A DNA stretch of 64,000 nt from contig JAJVDF010000236.1 of assembly GCA_022410635.1 (NCBI GenBank), positions 609,496 through 673,495 of the forward strand, written 5' to 3'. How positions within the stretch are numbered: position 1 is the first letter of the stretch; every line of letters begins with the position of its first letter. This DNA is from Tretioscincus oriximinensis (lineage: Eukaryota; Chordata; Lepidosauria; Squamata; Gymnophthalmidae). This document shows positions 53,575-64,000 of the stretch, piece after piece. Under the pieces are notes generated by a model. It was not told where the DNA came from. It did no database searches and was given only the letters and a program-made list of their open reading frames with translations. Position numbers and translations under genes: made by a program.

Positions 53575-54180
53575 AGCCCTGCTGAATGGGGCCCACCTAG
53601 TTCAGCCTTCTGCCTGACACTGTGGCCTTCCAGTTGCATTCAGCTTCAAGCAGAAGGGAAAACGAGAGAATGGGATGAAACTGCAAGGAAGGAGGTGTGG
53701 AATCTTAGAGACCATCCATGGCCGTCGAGTCCAACCCCTGCTCCATGTAGGATTCACTAAACGAACGCAGCCTCTGCTTGAAGATCTCCAGTGAAGGAGA
53801 ACTCCTCTGCTGGCAACCTGTTTCTCTGGTTGATCACCCTCAAAGTCAGAACATTTCCTGATCTCTAATCTAAATCTCCTTCCTTGCAGTTCCATCCCAT
53901 TGTTTCTAGTCCTTCTATGTGTCCATAAGAACAAAGCTGATCTCTTGCTCCCTGGAAGCCCTTCAGATATTTGTAGGCATCTGTCTCCTCTCAGTCTTCC
54001 CTTTTGCAGACTAAACGTCTCCAGATCCTTTTCTCACAGGACTTTGTGGTTTCCAGATCACNCATCATCCATGTGACTCTCTTTTGAATCTGCTCCAACC
54101 TATCAATGTATTTTAAAATTTGGGCCCCCAGAATTGAACACTGTTTTCCAAGTGTGGTCTGACAGAAGTAGTGCAGAGAG
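53575..54180 (-). mobile_element. CR1 fragments
   Basis: 53575-53635 is the reversed 3' end of one subfamily (GGAGCCCTGCTGAATGGGG). 53695-54180 is the second subfamily back to the NTVFQVW-type segment on the complementary wording (CACTTGGAAAAC on the minus strand). Confidence 0.7.
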
Positions 54181-54261
54181 GAATAATTTATTCTATGCTC
54201 CTCTTAATACACCCCAGGATTGTATTTGCCTTTTTGTAACAGCTTCACACTGTTGTCTCAT

Positions 54262-54470
54262 GTTTAACCATAGATTAGATATCAGAAAAAACTTTCTGAC
54301 AGTCAGGGTGATCNAGCAGCAGAACAGGTGGCCACAGGGGGTGGTGAGTTCGCCTTTGCTGGAAGTCTTCAAACAGAGGCTGGGCAGGANGGTCTAGCGA
54401 ATCCTNCACTGAGCAGGGNGATGGACCCCGTGGCCCTGGAGGCCCCTTCCCACTAGGACTCTATGGTTCT
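54262..54470 (+). mobile_element. CR1 3' end, second subfamily
   Basis: TTAGATATCAGAAAAAACTTTC through GGTGGTGAGTTCGCC to a GACTCTATGG tail. Confidence 0.75.
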
Positions 54471-54501
54471 CAACTCCCTGCAAATGGCATTTCAGGATAT
54501 T

Positions 54502-54657
54502 ACAACTGGACAAAGTACATGCCAAAAACAGCAGCTAAGAATGGAGACAAACTACAACTGGACAAAGTACATGCCAAAAACAGCAGCTAAGAATGGAGAC
54601 AAACTACAACTGGACAAAGTACGTGCCAAAAACAGCAGCTAAGAATGGAGACAAACT
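54502..54657 (+). repeat. Tandem repeat, 52-bp unit x 3
   Basis: Three units starting ACAACTGGACAAAGTACATG at 54502, 54554 and 54606; only one base differs (A to G at the third TACRTGCC), so the expansion is recent. Confidence 0.95.
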
Positions 54658-54659
54658 GC

Positions 54660-55030
54660 CTGCCATAGTCTACACTAGCATGTGGACTGCAGGCTTCTAT
54701 TCCAAGATCGTATAGCCTAAAAGAAGGCTCAGGGTGGACAGGACCAGGTCAGCATACAGTACAAAAAAATGAGTTTTATTTCATGAACTTTGTTTTGACA
54801 AACTGCACACAGCTGTAAACTGATCAAAAGCTTCTGCAAAAATAACAATCCTATACGTGAAAGTCGACACTCTTGAATGCTAATGCCCCGTCCCCACTGA
54901 GCCTCGTTCCAGGCTCTGTCTCAGGACAGAGTTTGTCCATCTGCATGCCAGTATGGACTATGGCTATAGTCTACACTAACATGTAGATGGCAGGCTTCAA
55001 TTCTGAGATACAGCCCAGAATAAGGAGAGT
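54660..55030. repeat. MITE-like foldback repeat copies
   Basis: Pieces of the 48730 family: GTCCCCACTGAGCCTCGTTCC (54890), CTGCATGCCAGTATGGAC and AGCCCAGAATAAGG (55011), plus a reversed part at 54660-54750. Confidence 0.5.
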
Positions 55031-55107
55031 TCTTGTGCTTCTGAACCAGAGCCAAAGGGCAGGCAGGCTCTGAGCAGACGGACTCCACTGGCCCTCCTCT
55101 GGCACCA

Positions 55108-56484
55108 TCAGGTCTGCTGCCGGAACTTGACGTCCAGGTGCGCCTGCCTTGCCAGCGTCACGATCTCCGACAGCTTCACGGCGGTTTTCGCAGCTTCGTC
55201 CAAATCATCGCAGGTCAGGATCCTGAGGTCGCTCTTGGCTATCAGGAGCTTGGCGTCCTCCACGCGGGTGCCCTGCAAGCGGACCACGATGGGTATTTTC
55301 AGATCCAGTTCCTTGGCCGCCATGATGATNCCTTCTGCGATGATGTCACAGCGCATGATGCCCCCAAAGATGTTCACCAGCACAGAGCGCACCCTCTCGT
55401 CCGAGGTCACCAGCCGGAAGGCCTCCTTGACTTGCTCTACGTTCGCCCCGCCACCGACGTCCAGGAAGTTGGCGGGGGTCCCACCGTGGAGTTTGATGAT
55501 GTCCATGGTGGCCATGGCCAGGCCTGCCCCGTTCACCAGGCAACCGATGTTCCCTTCCAGGCCCACGTAGTTGAGGTCAACGTTGGCCGCCTCTCTGTCC
55601 CGCTCATCCTCCTGGCTCCAGTCCTGGAGGTCAAAGATCTCCTTCTGGCGGAAGGCGGAGCTGCTGTCGAAGTTGACCTTGGCGTCCATACACAACACTT
55701 TCCCGGTGGCATCCTCAACCATGGGGTTGATCTCCAGCAGGAGAGCATCGTATTTGATGAAGAAGTTGTAGAGTTTAACAATGCAGTCGGATGCTTCGTG
55801 GAGCACCTTGTGGGAGAAGCCCATCTTCTGGGCCAACTGGAGGGCCTGCTCCTTCCGGATCCCTTCCACAATGTCCACGGGGTCCTTGATGATGGCTTCG
55901 GGGTTCTCCGCAGCAACGTCTTCGATGTTGACGCCACCCTGGGAGCTTCCGATGAGCACAGGGCCCTGGAAGGACATCTCCATGGTAATGGCAAAGTAAT
56001 ATTCCCTCCTGGGGTACCTGCGCTCGCAGACAAACACCTGGTTGCAAATCCGCCCTCGTTCTCCTGTCTGCTTGGTGAAGAGCTTCTTGCCGATCATCCG
56101 GGAGGCGATCTCCCTGGCTTCCTCCGGGGAGGAGGCGATCTTGACCCCTCCCTTCAGGCCCCCTTCAAAGGTCCCCTTGCCTCGCCCACCGGCCAAGACC
56201 TGCGCCTTGACCACCACGTCCTCTGAGCCGATCTCTTTGGCCGCCTGGTACGCTTCTTCCGCCGTCTTTGCCACGAAGCCCTTGGGAACGGAGACCCCAG
56301 CGGCTTCCAGCAGCCTCATGCTCAGGTATTCGTGCAGGGACAGCTCCCTTTGCTGCTGGGCTGAAAACTGGGGGCGGATGAGAAGCTCTGCACTTCCTCC
56401 CGGGGCTTTGGCCACAGCATGGAAGGCCAGCTTATGAGCTCTGGCCACAAGGCTGGCTGCTCTCACGGCCCAGGGGCCAAACAT
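55108..56484 (-). CDS. Intronless SUCLA2-type succinyl-CoA ligase beta subunit, copy 1
   Basis: The beta subunit of mitochondrial succinate-CoA ligase (ADP-forming) couples succinyl-CoA cleavage to ATP formation in the citric acid cycle, with SUCLG1 as partner. ATG at 56484, stop at 55108; 458 residues, near the usual 463. Residues 1 to about 47 are Arg/Ala-rich with few acidic residues, like a mitochondrial presequence. The mature part begins [20 protein letters not shown]. Present are the ATP-grasp glycine loop ([10 protein letters not shown], residues 98-107), [14 protein letters not shown], the metal-ligand region EINPMVED ... CMDAKVNFD, the [15 protein letters not shown] loop and [19 protein letters not shown] and SVPKG favour SUCLA2 over the GTP paralogue SUCLG2. 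SUCLA2 normally has about 11 exons, so this is a retrocopy, yet the frame is unbroken. AATAAA (minus) at 54780-54775. One N falls in a conserved Gly codon near 55330. Confidence 0.92.
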   Translation of the reverse strand: MFGPWAVRAASLVARAHKLAFHAVAKAPGGSAELLIRPQFSAQQQRELSLHEYLSMRLLEAAGVSVPKGFVAKTAEEAYQAAKEIGSEDVVVKAQVLAGGRGKGTFEGGLKGGVKIASSPEEAREIASRMIGKKLFTKQTGERGRICNQVFVCERRYPRREYYFAITMEMSFQGPVLIGSSQGGVNIEDVAAENPEAIIKDPVDIVEGIRKEQALQLAQKMGFSHKVLHEASDCIVKLYNFFIKYDALLLEINPMVEDATGKVLCMDAKVNFDSSSAFRQKEIFDLQDWSQEDERDREAANVDLNYVGLEGNIGCLVNGAGLAMATMDIIKLHGGTPANFLDVGGGANVEQVKEAFRLVTSDERVRSVLVNIFGGIMRCDIIAEXIIMAAKELDLKIPIVVRLQGTRVEDAKLLIAKSDLRILTCDDLDEAAKTAVKLSEIVTLARQAHLDVKFRQQT

Positions 56485-56700
56485 GGTGCCAGGAACTCTN
56501 CTTTGCCTCCTCTTTCCCAACAGATCTTCCAACTGTCAAAATGGTGCCCAGAGTTCCTCCCCAACTGTCCTCGCCTTGCACTGCCATTGGTCAAGGTCGA
56601 GAGTTCCGAGGTCTCTCTGGGCCACTCTGCAGACTACAACTTCCAGCATTCTACGCTCGGACTTGCACTGCATGCAGGGAGCTGTAGTACAATCCAGACT
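56485..56700 (-). promoter_or_regulatory. Promoter-like region of SUCLA2-type copy 1
   Basis: On the minus strand a CCAAT box (plus ATTGG at about 56586) lies about 100 bases before the ATG. GACTACAACTTCCAGCATTC (56633) resembles a ZNF143 site. Confidence 0.45.
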
Positions 56701-56751
56701 GTAGTCTGGACAGTCAGAAGGTTCCCTGAGTCATAGAGAGAACTGGCGCTG

Positions 56752-57270
56752 AGCATAAGAACATAAGAAGAGCCATACTGGATTGGGCCAGAGCTCATCT
56801 AGTCCAGCCTTTTTTAAAAAAATATATATTTTATTGGTTTTTATAACAGAAACAAACGAACAAAGAAAAACAGTTCCAACTTTCCACAATCATACAAAAT
56901 ATACATATCCAAATCCGAAATCTAATAATATATAACTCACACGTAATCGATTCTTACAACAAATGTTGAAACAGTAATATAGCTCTCCACCCCCCACCCC
57001 CCCGGAGAGAGTGACAATTATAAATGAAAATTATTATGATCTGAGTACAATTTTTATTATTATGATCTAAGTACAATTTTTATTGTTGCCAGCAGTTCAG
57101 AAAACACCCCAGCGATTGACAATAGACCAGAAGCTTTTTCCAATTCATCTTCTATCTAGCCCAGCCACCTGCCCCACCCAGAGCCCCCCCAGGTGCCCCT
57201 GGGCAGCCTGAACAGAGGAAAACAAAATCTGCCCCTGTCCATCACTCCCTGCAAGTGGCATTTCAGGAGT
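56752..57270 (-). mobile_element. CR1 3' end split by a nested insertion
   Basis: Reversed CR1 tail and 3'-UTR at 56752-56808 continue at 57155-57270. Between them 56809-57154 is an AT-rich insert (TATATATTTTATTGGTTTTT at its left) that looks like the 3' end of another LINE class. ATCTAGTCCAGCC before and ATCTAGCCCAGCC after it may be the target duplication. Confidence 0.6.
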
Positions 57271-57344
57271 CTGAGCATAGGTTCCTCTCTGAACAGCAAA
57301 ATGATGCCATTTTACACGCCAACTCCATTGCAAAGTGGGAAATC

Positions 57345-57680
57345 TTCTTTAGAATGTAAGAATGGGGGCGGGGGCCACCTAGTCCAGCCTCCCGTCTCAC
57401 ACAATGNCCCCCCAATTGCACCTGGGCAGCCTGGAACAGAAAGAAGCAAAATCTTCAACTGTCCTCGACGCCCAGCAAATGGCACTTCAGGAATCCTGCC
57501 TGTGGCTCCATCTCAGAGGCAGCATCAAGACTTCCATCCTTGCGGCTGCTATACGCTTTATGTCCATGAACTTATCCAATCCTGTCTTGAAGCTATCCAG
57601 GCTGTTAGCTTCCACCTCTTCTGGAAGTAAATTCCACGGGCTGTTGACCCTCTGGTTGAAAAGCATATATTGACCTAGTC
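57345..57680 (-). mobile_element. CR1 3' fragment
   Basis: Minus-strand 3'-UTR to ORF2 end (CTGTTGACCCTCTGGTTG). Confidence 0.75.
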
Positions 57681-58274
57681 ATAGTCCTAAGGTTTTTTGT
57701 TTCTGTAGTGACTGATGCAGNGATTAGGTTTTGTTCACATCGTATCATTATATTACATTACAGAGTCTGCTGGCGCTTTGCTGAATTGCTCCGTGTTTGT
57801 GCCAGGCCTTCCCATCCGCCTTGCCTCTACCTGCTCTGCCCCTTGTATGTCTCTGCTCATTTACGAGCTTTGTGAAGTGGTGGACTGTGACATCCTTAGC
57901 CAGCTCCCACTGGAATCCTCCGTTTTATCATTTTTTCAGCTTCTGAGCACTTTGCTTGGTTTGAAGCCCCTGTGGGCACCAAGGCTCTGAGATCGCGTCT
58001 TCTAGCCATCCACGTTCCGGGTGTTGCTATAGACAGCTGAGCCCCAGCTGGCCTGATTTCCAAGCCCCCGAGCAGGGAGAACCCGTGATGAGGGCTGACT
58101 TGATGTTCCAAAGGAAAGGAGGCAGCTCTAGGTGGCAGGACTTGGCCACCCGCACGCCAGGGTAGACTACGGCAGGCCCCAGAATAAGGCCTTTGGCAGC
58201 TATTTGGAATGAGCCAGGGCAAGCCAGAAATCATGTGAACATTTTCTTCCATTCCAACGGCTGGCGGTGGGCAG
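57681..58274. other. Unassigned; includes a foldback-repeat remnant
   Basis: 58135-58195 (GGCCACCCGCACGCCAGGG ... CCAGAATAAGG) belongs to the MITE-like family. The rest is unrecognised. Confidence 0.4.
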
Positions 58275-58800
58275 GGATGCCAACAAAGAAAGATGCAGAA
58301 AGTCAACAAGAATGTTCAAGCTCTTGGAGCGCCTCCATTATGAAATCCGGCCGCAACGCCTGGGCCTCTTCCTCCTCAAAAGGCGGCATTTGAGAGGTGA
58401 TCTGACTGACACAGAGATCCGGACTAGACGGGCTCTGGCCCCGTTCAGCAAAGCTCTTCAGGAAGGAAGCAGGTTTTGCTTTTTCCTTCTGCTTGAGATG
58501 CTCAGAAGGTGCAATTGGAGGGCCACGGGGTGAGACAACTGTCCTCCTTGAATTGATCTAATCCTATCTTGAAGCTATCCAGGCTGCTAAGACCACACAG
58601 GGCTTGCCATAGTCTGCACTGGCTATAGAGACATAAGAACCTAAGAGGAGCCCTGCTGAATGGGGCCAGAGCCCATCAAGTCCAGCCATCTCTCTCCTAC
58701 AGTGGCCCACCAATTGCACCTTCTGGGCATCTCAAGCCGAAGGAAAAAGCAAAACTTTCACTTNCCCTTGACTCNCTGTAAGTGGCCTTTAGGAGGGGGC
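58275..58800. mobile_element. CR1 fragments, plus then minus
   Basis: 58275-58560 plus strand (ERLHYEIRPQRLGLFLLKRR, then 3'-UTR); 58560-58800 minus-strand 3'-UTR. Confidence 0.7.
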
Positions 58801-59099
58801 TGACCTGGAGGTGGCCACGGGCATATCTGGCCTCCATGAACTCCTCCAACCCTCTAGGGACCTAAGATTTAGATCAGATCTAGCCCGGGCTACAGCCCAG
58901 CATCCTTTTTCTGACAAGGATCCCCCCAATGGCTTCTGGGCACCTCGAGCAAACATCAATGGCAAAATTTTCATCTCTCTGTTAGGCTCTCCAGCCTTAT
59001 CTGTGATGGGCTGATTGAAAAGGCTGTGAGGTCGAGTCCAGGCCGGGGGTTCTGATGGGCAGGAGAGCAATTCCTCCACTGGTATGGTGCTGAAGAGTG

Positions 59100-59249
59100 G
59101 CGTGACCCGAACTGTGATGTCATGGAATCTTCCCCTTGGCCAATGGAAAGCTGAGCTGAGAACAGTAGAGAAGGAATGTTGTAAAGGCTGTTGGAAAGTC
59201 TGTTGGGCGAGTGTTGAGCAGGAGAAAGTGTGGAGCCAAGGTTGCCTCC
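59100..59249 (+). promoter_or_regulatory. Promoter-like region of SUCLA2-type copy 2
   Basis: CRE-like TGATGTCA at 59115-59122 and a CCAAT box (GGCCAATGG, 59138) lie about 130 and 110 bases before the ATG. No TATA box seen. Confidence 0.45.
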
Positions 59250-60635
59250 ATGGTCTGTCAGTGGGCAGTCAGGGTGCTGAAGCTGATAGGGAAAGGAACC
59301 TACCAAGTATCCCAGCATGCCCCACCCAGGCCCCTGGGTGGACATCGAGGTATTTTTACCAGTCTTGGGCTGGCCCAGTTGCAGCAGCAGCTGAAGGACG
59401 TCTTCCTGCACGAGTACCAAAGCATGAAGTTACTGAAGGACGCCGGTGTGTCTGTTCCGTACGGACAGCTGGCTCGGTCACCGGAAGAGGCGTACAAGGT
59501 GGCCAAGGAGATCGGGACGAATGACCTTGTGGTCAAGGCACAGGTGTTAACAGGTGGCAGGCAAAAGGGAACCTTTGAAGGAGGCCTGAAGGGAGGGGTG
59601 CAGATCGTGTTTTCCCCAGAGGAAGCCAGGGAAGTCGCTTCCCAGATGATCGGCAAGAAGCTCTTTACCAAGCAGACGGGGGAAAGGGGGCGGATTTGCA
59701 ATCAGGTGCTCATCTGTGAGCGCAGGTATCTCCGGAGGGAATACTACTTCGCCATCACCATGGAGATGGCCTTCGAGGGTCCCGTGCTAATCGGCAGCTC
59801 CCAGGGTGGCATCAACATCGAGGAGGTGGTTGCAAACCATCCAGGGACCATCATTAAGGAACCCGTCGACATCATGGAAGGCATCCGACAGGATCAGGCC
59901 CTGGACCTGGCCAAGAAAATGGGCTTCTCTTCGAACATGGCGTATTATGCGGCTGACAATATGATCAAGCTGTATAACCTCTTCATCCAGTACGACGCCC
60001 TCATGGTGGAAGTCAACCCCATGGTAGAAGACTCCACAGGGAAAGTGATGTGCATGGATGCCAAGATCATTTTTGATAACAACTCAGCTTTCCGCCAGCA
60101 GAAGATCTTTGAGCTTCAGGATTGGACCCAGCTTGACGAGAGCACCAGGAAGGCCATGGAGGCGGAACTCAACTACATTGGAATGGACGGGACCATCGGT
60201 TGCCTGGTCAACGGGGCAGGTTTGGCCATGGCTACCATGGACATCATCAAACTCCACGGCGGCACCCCCGCCAATTACCTGAACGTGGGAGGAGGTGCCA
60301 GGGTGGATCAGGTCACCGAGGCCTTCAAGCTGATCACGGCGAACAAGAAGGTCCAGGCCATTCTGGTGAACATCTTNGGCGGCCTCATGAGGTGTGATGT
60401 CATCGCCAACGGCATCATCATGGCCGCCAAGGACCTGGAGATCAAAATTCCCATTGTGGTCCGCTTGCAAGGGTCGCGGGTAGAGGACGCCAAGGTCCTG
60501 ATCGCAGAGAGCGGCCTGCGGATGCTGGCCTGCGACGACCTGGACAAAGCCGCTAAGATGGCGGTGAAGCTCTCGGAGATCATGCTCTTGGCCAAGGAAG
60601 CGGAAATCGACGTCAAGTTCTATTTGCCGACCTAA
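59250..60635 (+). CDS. Intronless SUCLA2-type succinyl-CoA ligase beta subunit, copy 2
   Basis: Same enzyme family as the divergent neighbour. ATG at 59250 chosen as first in-frame ATG: the product starts MVCQWAVR, aligning with MFGPWAVR of copy 1. 461 residues. Presequence-like region to about residue 50, then [42 protein letters not shown] ... [33 protein letters not shown] (N at 60377). The metal ligands Asn and Asp are kept. The nucleotide loop reads GGRQKG (residues 102-107) where family members have GGRGKG: Gly to Gln at 59562-59564. The unbroken frame over 1.4 kb while diverging clearly from copy 1 argues for selection. AATAAA at 60848-60853 gives a 3'-UTR of about 240 nt; no A tail or flanking target duplication is visible, so insertion is old. 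Confidence 0.9.
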   Translation: MVCQWAVRVLKLIGKGTYQVSQHAPPRPLGGHRGIFTSLGLAQLQQQLKDVFLHEYQSMKLLKDAGVSVPYGQLARSPEEAYKVAKEIGTNDLVVKAQVLTGGRQKGTFEGGLKGGVQIVFSPEEAREVASQMIGKKLFTKQTGERGRICNQVLICERRYLRREYYFAITMEMAFEGPVLIGSSQGGINIEEVVANHPGTIIKEPVDIMEGIRQDQALDLAKKMGFSSNMAYYAADNMIKLYNLFIQYDALMVEVNPMVEDSTGKVMCMDAKIIFDNNSAFRQQKIFELQDWTQLDESTRKAMEAELNYIGMDGTIGCLVNGAGLAMATMDIIKLHGGTPANYLNVGGGARVDQVTEAFKLITANKKVQAILVNIXGGLMRCDVIANGIIMAAKDLEIKIPIVVRLQGSRVEDAKVLIAESGLRMLACDDLDKAAKMAVKLSEIMLLAKEAEIDVKFYLPT

Positions 60636-60929
60636 CAAGGCGGGATTCTTACCTCTTACGGCCGCCTCTGTTGCTGACTGGCCCCCATTGCTTAACTCAC
60701 GCCTGGCAGAAGAACCAGGATAGTCCCCCTGCGGGGCAGAATCCCTGCAGCCCCAGCCCTGCTCTTAGCCGTGGTCGCCAGTTCCTAACTGCAAACGTTA
60801 AAGGTGCTCTTCGTAGGTTTGTCCAAACTACAGAGAGAGTTTGGGGAAATAAAGGTTCATCTCTCAATGGACTTTGTGTGTCTCTGGTAAAGGTAGGCGG
60901 CAGTTTTATTCCCATTATAAAAACCTTCT

Positions 60930-61070
60930 GACCGTTAGCAGGACCATCCAGTGGGGTGCACAGGAGGTGGTGAGGTCTCCTTCAAACAGAGGTTGGGCAG
61001 ATCTGGCATGGAGCAGGAGTTGGAGTACATGACTCTGAGGTCCCGTCCAACTCTATGGTTCTGTTTCTGT
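60930..61070 (+). mobile_element. CR1 3' end, second subfamily
   Basis: GGAGGTGGTGAGGTCTCC to a CAACTCTATGGTTCTG tail. Confidence 0.75.
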
Positions 61071-61174
61071 GGTTCCNATTCTGGTTCTCAGTGGCCAACC
61101 GTATCCCCCACCCACACCCACACCCAAGACCTTGACAGGATCAGTTCAGGGGAGTGAAAACCAAAAGTGTCAGG

Positions 61175-62105
61175 AGCACCAGAAATTGGGTGAGTGGACA
61201 ACTAAGTGGCAAGTGTACTTCAAGCAAGTGCAAAGTCCTGCACACTGGGACAAAGGACCCCAACTACTCCTGCCACCTGATGGGAACCAAGAGCTTTCTG
61301 TGACCGAGCAAGAAAAGGATCTTGGGGCGCTGGTGGAGAGTTCAATGAAGGTGTCAGCCCAGTGTGCAGCGGCAGCAAGAAAAGCAAATTCCATGCTGTG
61401 GATAATTGGGAAAGGAATNGAAAGCAAGTCACCAAGTGTTGTTTTACCTCTTTATAAATCTATGGTGNGGCCACATTTGGCATATTGTGTACATTTCTGG
61501 TCACCACATTTCAAGAGGGATACTGGGGAACTGGAGAAGGTGCAGAAAAAGGCAACAAGAAGGATCAAGGGGCTGGAGAACCTCCCTTATGAAGTCAGGC
61601 TGCAACGTCTGGGTCTCTTCAGCCCCGAAAGACGGTGTTTGAGAGGTGATCTGATTGGGGTGTATAAAATCATGCATGGGATGCATAAAGTGAATAGAGA
61701 AAAAGTATTTTCTCTGTCACACGACACTCGGACTTTGAAGCTGAAGGGCAGAAAAGAACAGGCAAGGGAAAGTATTTTTTCACCCCATGGCTCATTGGCC
61801 TGTGGAATTGACTTCCAGAAGTGGTGCTGATAGCTAGCAGCCATTATAGATTCAAGACAGGGTTAGATAAGATACCAAGGGTATAAACAGCTACTAGGGT
61901 GGATCTTTTGAAACTGCCGCCGGGAAGGAGCAACAGGCAGGATTCCTGTAATGCCTCTTGCAGGGGGTTGAGAACAGGGGAAGTTTTTGCCACCTTCTGT
62001 TCCGGGCTGCCCAGGTGGGCCTCTGTGTGAGACAGAAGTCTGGACTAGGTGGGCTCCGGCCCCACTCAGCAGGGCTCCTCTTACATTCGATATGCTCTTA
62101 CGTGC
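61175..62105 (+). mobile_element. CR1-type LINE, ORF2 3' third and 3'-UTR
   Basis: The frame at 61069-61830 includes [32 protein letters not shown] and [14 protein letters not shown], then 3'-UTR to CAGCAGGGCTCCTCTTAC. More diverged than 21088-21890. Confidence 0.85.
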
Positions 62106-63245
62106 TTCCATTCTCTTCTCTCTCCTGGTTTGGGCTCCCTTGGATAATCCCACCACTGGCCATTTCAGCTCCCCAGTGCCACAGTTCACCCCCAGCCCGC
62201 CCTTCTCATATTAAACTAGTGGATTAAGCCTGTTGCTGAGTTTAATGCAATGGGGGTGGGGGGGGTTCCTAGCTTATTCTCCCTTCCATCCTTCCTTTTT
62301 CCTGGCTTCAGGACACTGACTACCTCCCTCCAGGCCCCAGGGTTCATCCAAGTATTGTCCAATTGCAGAGCCTTCTGGGACTCTGGGAAATACATAGAAA
62401 TGAATCTGACCTGCTGCTCTCNACATTTATGCAGCACCATGAAAAGATGCAAGACACCAAAGCTTTGATGAACCCAAAGGATAAAGCGCATTCTGCTTTG
62501 CTTTTCTGTTTATTTCTTGGTTTCCTAAATGGGTGCCTTCGTAGGGTTGATGCCTTCAGCCTGAATCTACAATGTGAAAATTAAAATATGAACAACTAAA
62601 GTATTGCAAGGCGAGGAAGGCCCAAACCTTTGACTGANTTTCAGTTTGTTTATCCCCATGACTGGTTGCCATAGTGGAGGCCGGACACAGAAACTTCTTA
62701 ACATTAAATAATAAACATTTATTTAACGATTTTGCACTTTTTGAAGGTTAACATTCAGAACTTTTAAAGATTATTACATGTTTTTCATTTATCTTATAAT
62801 AATTTATTTTACACTGAGATTATGACATTGTAACTGTTAAATTATAATATAATATATATATTATAATATATAATTAACATATACAGAATATATTACATGC
62901 ACAGAAATATCTAACTGCATAATGAAATGTAATCCCAACTGAATCACTCTACATTCAACCTCTGGTGCATAGTATTTAACTGGNCCTTGCACTGCTCCCT
63001 TGATGTTTGCCTGGTGTTTTACTGCAAGGTTATTACAATGTTTATTTAAAAGCCTCCTTTTTTTCCTGCTACCAAGCAAAGTGGCTTTATTTAAAGCTAG
63101 GAGGAAATCCAATGGGCTCCAGCCATGGTGTGAAGGTGGATTAAAGGTGGGCCCTTGGTCCCATGTCAGTTTTACTCCACTTTTTAGCCAGGATGCTGCT
63201 AAGCCTTGAACCCTTTCTGTCCTGGACCCTCCCCTGGGAGGCATC
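62106..63245. other. AT-rich intergenic sequence, no gene recognised
   Basis: 62700-62960 is strongly AT-rich (ATATATTATAATATATAAT near 62855). If the enkurin gene's 3'-UTR is long, plus-strand TTTATT at 63043 or 62718 could mark its end. Confidence 0.4.
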
Positions 63246-63249
63246 TCAG

Positions 63250-63370
63250 GACAAGGGGCTTCCCTGCACCATGCTAGTGCAGAGTCTATGGCANGTCCCC
63301 ATATTCCACCTCACCTGAGGCCTGCCATAGAATGCACTTGCATTGGTCCTGGAATAAGGCCCAGGGTAGA
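63250..63370. repeat. MITE-like foldback repeat, degenerate
   Basis: CACCATGCTAGTGCAGAGTC ... CCTGCCATAGAATGCACTTG ... GGAATAAGGCCC follows the pattern of the 48730 family. Confidence 0.4.
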
Positions 63371-63420
63371 AAGGGGTGAGGCTCAGTTGCACCTGGCCAG
63401 GATATGTAGCTGCCATATTC

Positions 63421-63594
63421 CTATTGGTCGGCTATGTAGATGATGGTGTGCTTTTCAAGGGCCCCAATGTCATGTTCCAGCTGCTTCATCTCCACCTCCA
63501 TCTTCTCTTTACGAAGCCTCTTGGGGATGGTGTCTATGACCACGGAGAGGTTCTGGTATTGCCGGTGGATCTTCTCCCAGTTGTGCTTGAGGCC
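63421..63594 (-). CDS. ENKUR: Enkurin-domain protein, terminal exon
   Basis: Enkurin is a sperm and cilium adaptor (a microtubule inner protein in cilia) that binds TRPC channels and calmodulin. The minus-strand exon (acceptor TTCTGTTGGTGCAG at 63595, phase 0) encodes 57 residues and a stop at 63421: GLKHNWEKIHRQYQNLSVVI, then DTIPKRLRKEKMEVEMKQLE, then HDIGALEKHTIIYIADQ. This is the C-terminal half of the enkurin domain, with the IDT-P-R-RKE core and the heptad-like LEHDIGALEK helix. Preceding exons would lie to the right of the window. It could be another enkurin-domain gene, but the short tail after the domain fits ENKUR. Confidence 0.78.
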   Translation of the reverse strand, partial: GLKHNWEKIHRQYQNLSVVIDTIPKRLRKEKMEVEMKQLEHDIGALEKHTIIYIADQ

Positions 63595-63959
63595 CTGCAC
63601 CAACAGAAGGGACAATGGACAAGGACCCCATGTATTGGGTTACCTACAGCTCGGCTTTGTAGCTAAAGGTCACAGGGTGGATCAGAGGGGAGAAACCATA
63701 CAAGCAGCTAGAATAGGACAGTTAATAAAGAACACTGTGCCTGGCTTGCTTATGCCAAGGCTGGGCATTGAANGTTTTAGAGAGCGGGACGACTGGAAAG
63801 GGGGACGTCCGCGTTAGAATGTCCAGAATGGCTACAAAAGAGGGTCTTGTAACCCTTACGCAGGAGGAGTCAGCATCTGAAGAAGCTGGCATGCCGCCGC
63901 CTCCCTTTTTCTTCTTAGTCCCTAAGGTGTCTGGAGCCCCCCAACTGGCGAATCCATCC

Positions 63960-64000
63960 ATCCATCACAGAGGAGCCCTGCTGGACGGGGCCCATCTAGT
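63960..64000 (-). mobile_element. CR1 3'-end fragment at window edge
   Basis: GAGGAGCCCTGCTGGACGGG is the reversed 3'-end phrase of the CTCTTATG-type CR1 subfamily; cut by the window. Confidence 0.55.

Noticed and set aside
55138..56226. 362-codon open frame antisense to SUCLA2-type copy 1
   Set aside because: Shadow of a conserved coding strand; no domain of its own.

Overview
This is vertebrate nuclear DNA, most likely from a squamate reptile (lizard or snake). More than half of the window is CR1-type non-LTR retrotransposon debris on both strands. There are also tRNA-derived SINEs, including two copies that resemble the Sauria SINE of squamates. Genes are split by GT-AG introns, and three CpG-rich promoter-like islands are visible. 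The species is inferred from repeat content only. One run of 179 N lies at 28800-28978, and isolated N bases are scattered throughout.

Region 1 (1-25 kb, + strand): repeats, a CpG island (about 6.9-7.6 kb), then eight exons whose splice phases fit end to end. They give a KRAB-A box, a KRAB-B box, a linker, two intact and two degenerate C2H2 fingers, a Myb/SANT-like DNA-binding domain, and a complete PIF/Harbinger (HARBI1-type) DDE transposase domain. If the model is right it is a single KRAB-zinc finger-SANT-transposase fusion gene of about 1,076 codons. Two of the three catalytic acidic residues of the transposase part are replaced. This is the most unusual object in the window.

Region 2 (28-36.2 kb, - strand): MRPS12 (mitochondrial ribosomal protein uS12m; coding exon intact, upstream exon not identified) and a complete six-coding-exon TMEM176-family gene (MS4A-like four-helix membrane protein). 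Both are read right to left.

Region 3 (39.4-52.3 kb, + strand): a block with two perfect cAMP-response elements, a CpG island with ZNF143-like motifs, and a second KRAB zinc-finger gene (four phase-compatible exons, few intact fingers). A 0.57-kb segment carrying its third exon is duplicated 5 kb downstream, in front of a second, frameshifted zinc-finger exon.

Region 4 (54.7-61 kb): two intronless, full-length, uninterrupted copies of the mitochondrial succinyl-CoA ligase beta subunit (SUCLA2 type) in divergent orientation. Each has promoter-like motifs upstream and a polyadenylation signal downstream. They are divergent from each other, so both look like long-retained retrogenes.

Region 5 (63.4-63.6 kb, - strand): the terminal exon of an enkurin-domain gene (probably ENKUR), whose remaining exons would lie beyond the right edge. 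The genes do not form a common pathway; this is an ordinary gene-dense, repeat-rich segment with lineage-specific inventions inserted in it.
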